A stretch of 64,000 nucleotides of DNA from positions 1 to 64,000 of the forward strand of contig CALUWA010000001.1 of NCBI GenBank assembly GCA_944324365.1, read 5' to 3'. The stretch is from Candidatus Gastranaerophilales bacterium (GTDB lineage: Bacteria > Cyanobacteriota > Vampirovibrionia > Gastranaerophilales > Gastranaerophilaceae). Positions within the stretch are counted from its first letter, which is position 1. Each line of letters opens with the position of its first letter. Under the pieces are notes generated by a model. The model worked only from the letters and a program-made list of their open reading frames with translations, was not told the DNA's origin and did not search any database. The translations under genes and the position numbers were made by a program. This document shows positions 63,356-64,000 of this stretch, one piece after another.

Positions 63356-63517
63356 TGGGTAAGTGCCCGTCACTTCCTCGGACACACGCAATATACGAAG
63401 AAAGCGGTCTGAAAGGAGGTGATGCAGATGAGATTATGGACTGAATTTCTTATGTATTCTTTTTGTAGAATATGTAAAGAAAAAGTTCCAGAACTCGAGA
63501 TTCTGGAACTTTTTTTA
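63356..63517 (+). ncRNA. Candidate rightward small RNA, possibly carrying a short peptide
   Basis: A promoter at 63321-63349 and a perfect terminator at 63482-63517 bound about 160 bases. The region holds GGGTAAGTGCCC and a perfect anti-16S ribosome site AAAGGAGG (63412-63419). It may be a small RNA, a short-peptide message or both. No known class was recognised. Confidence 0.55.
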
Positions 63518-63535
63518 AGTCACTAATCTTATAGG
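63428..63535 (+). CDS. Short reading frame behind a perfect ribosome site
   Basis: 35 residues beginning MRLWTEFLMYSFCRICKEK, eight bases after AGGAGG, an ideal spacing. The frame runs through the terminator stem, so the last third could not be made from a terminated transcript. A short leader or toxin-like peptide is possible; the membrane-helix pattern of known type I toxins is not present. Real coding is unproven. Confidence 0.3.
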
Positions 63536-63586
63536 GTACGAAGTGAAGTCCTAAGGAAACACAACTTCTTTAGGGCTTCCCCCTAT
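63480..63586 (-). ncRNA. Candidate leftward small RNA, strongly folded
   Basis: From a promoter at 63593-63621 the minus strand reads TATAGGG (63587-63581), then GAAGCCCTAA paired with TTAGGACTTC (63579-63570 with 63554-63545), then CCCTATA (63537-63531), giving a closed outer stem, before the shared terminator. No protein frame begins here. No known RNA class was recognised. Confidence 0.5.
63482..63517. terminator. Bidirectional rho-independent terminator
   Basis: AAAAGTTCCAGAA and TTCTGGAACTTTTTTT around loop CTCGAGA; A-run on one side and T-run on the other, so it can serve both convergent small-RNA candidates. Confidence 0.9.
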
Positions 63587-63592
63587 ATGGAT

Positions 63593-63621
63593 ATTATTTA
63601 TGGTTTTGTTGTATTTGTCAA
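63593..63621 (-). promoter_or_regulatory. Sigma-70-like promoter of the leftward small-RNA candidate
   Basis: On the minus strand TTGACA (63621-63616), 17-base spacer, AATAAT (63598-63593). The 22 bases around the -35 box also occur with two changes at 39661-39682, near the other tRNA cassette. Confidence 0.5.
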
Positions 63622-63639
63622 GTCTTGTTTGTTTTACAT

Positions 63640-63703
63640 CTCATTAAGACCTGGCGGTTTACCGTCAGATTTTCAAAATCTGCGGCATGTGCTCTTGCAG
63701 CCA
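63640..63703 (+). repeat. Detached fragment of the 184-bp cassette
   Basis: CTCATTAAGACCTGGCGG and the following bases match the middle of the cassette, with two T residues missing in the loop and a few changes towards the right end. Confidence 0.85.
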
Positions 63704-63720
63704 GCTGTATTCACTTCTAC

Positions 63721-63749
63721 TTGCGCAGTACTGTGATTTTTGTTATAAT
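63721..63749 (+). promoter_or_regulatory. Sigma-70-like promoter of rsfS
   Basis: TTGCGC at 63721-63726, 17-base spacer, perfect TATAAT at 63744-63749, 20 bp before the ATG. Confidence 0.7.
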
Positions 63750-63769
63750 AACTTTCAAGAGAGGTTTTT

Positions 63770-64000
63770 ATGACTGAAAATATGGATTCAAAACAGTTTG
63801 CTTGTATTATTGCACGCTTTTTGGATGATAAGTTGGGTAAAAATATTTCTATATTAAATATCGGGCACGTTTCTTCTTTGGCGGATTATTTCGTTATTGT
63901 TACCGGAGATTCAACTCCGCATGTTAAGGCTTTAATGGAAACTGTTAAGGAACAAACCAAAAAGCAGCTTGGGCGCATGCCTGTCCGTATGGAAAATGAT
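63770..64000 (+). CDS. rsfS: Ribosomal silencing factor RsfS (5' part)
   Basis: The first 77 residues of a gene running off the right edge. The segment SSLADYFVIVTGDSTPHVKAL (residues about 35-55) is the diagnostic core of the RsfS/Iojap family, which binds L14 and blocks subunit joining in starved cells. The ATG at 63770 follows GAGAGG. Confidence 0.92.
   Translation, partial: MTENMDSKQFACIIARFLDDKLGKNISILNIGHVSSLADYFVIVTGDSTPHVKALMETVKEQTKKQLGRMPVRMEND

Noticed and set aside
63356-63430. Relation to 16S rRNA because of AAAGGAGGTGAT and GCCCGTCAC
   Set aside because: The first is the complement of the 16S 3' end, a ribosome site; the second is a short chance match with no rRNA context.

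Overview
This is a low-GC bacterial chromosome segment of densely packed, mostly housekeeping genes. The best lineage inference is a gut Candidatus Gastranaerophilales (Melainabacteria/Vampirovibrionia, non-photosynthetic cyanobacterial relatives). The grounds are prepilin-like proteins with the AFTLAEVL-type N-terminus and the following LGIIGIVAA stretch, large lineage-restricted proteins of no known family, and a gene mix of PilT, CsaB, Rex, a CHASE2 adenylate cyclase and Entner-Doudoroff enzymes. This assignment comes from general knowledge and was not tested by any search.

Layout. 0-9 kb: a P-loop kinase resembling dNMP kinases and animal-type phosphomevalonate kinases, glyQ, a tandem pair of amino acid permeases, a glycosyltransferase-like protein, pgi, a secreted lipocalin-like protein and trxB. 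9-15 kb: pilT-recO, a small XRE regulator, a PfkB kinase and a 749-residue protein of unknown family. 15-27 kb: mainly minus-strand genes (pnp, a prepilin-like gene with repeats behind it, an HNH-like protein, tsaB-tsaE, a GGDEF protein, yebC), then clpB on the plus strand and a second prepilin. 27-36 kb: an MFS transporter, a 728-residue lineage protein, small unknown proteins, coaX facing rex, rplS-rbgA-rnhB, and three secreted minus-strand proteins including two matrixin-like proteases. 36-41 kb: a leader RNA that looks like an attenuator, two unknown proteins (one a paralogue of the HNH-like protein), repeats and tRNA-Leu(CAG). 41-49 kb: mutS, a diverged PurD-like protein, gpmI and a SNF2 helicase. 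49-62 kb: two glycine-zipper proteins, an AI-2E-family permease, a B12-binding radical SAM protein, an acyltransferase overlapping a ribbon-helix-helix gene, a histidine-phosphatase relative, leuD, a CHASE2 adenylate cyclase, eda-KDG kinase-csaB and an EF-hand protein. 62-64 kb: tRNA-Leu(UAA) in nested repeats, two convergent small-RNA candidates and the start of rsfS.

How genes work together. pgi, eda, the 2-keto-3-deoxygluconate-type kinase and gpmI belong to central sugar catabolism. rplS, rbgA, yebC, rsfS, glyQ, tsaB/tsaE and the two tRNA-Leu genes serve translation. rex, trxB, the GGDEF protein and the adenylate cyclase point to redox and cyclic-nucleotide control. pilT plus two prepilin-like proteins imply a type IV pilus or type II-like secretion machine.

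The signals that known families do not explain are these. (1) Both tRNA-Leu genes are followed by cassettes of about 180 bp bounded by a copy of that tRNA's own 3' end; at tRNA-Leu(UAA) they are in tandem. (2) A bipartite promoter-like motif, CAATT-N12-AATACTTTATA, occurs four times with exactly the same spacing, ahead of three unusual protein genes and one small-RNA candidate. (3) Large lineage-specific proteins share an N-terminal leader starting M(K/Q)I and ending in F(S/A/T)G. (4) There are two diverged HNH-like paralogues. (5) There is an attenuator-like leader at 36.5 kb. (6) Two convergent small-RNA candidates share one terminator at 63.5 kb.
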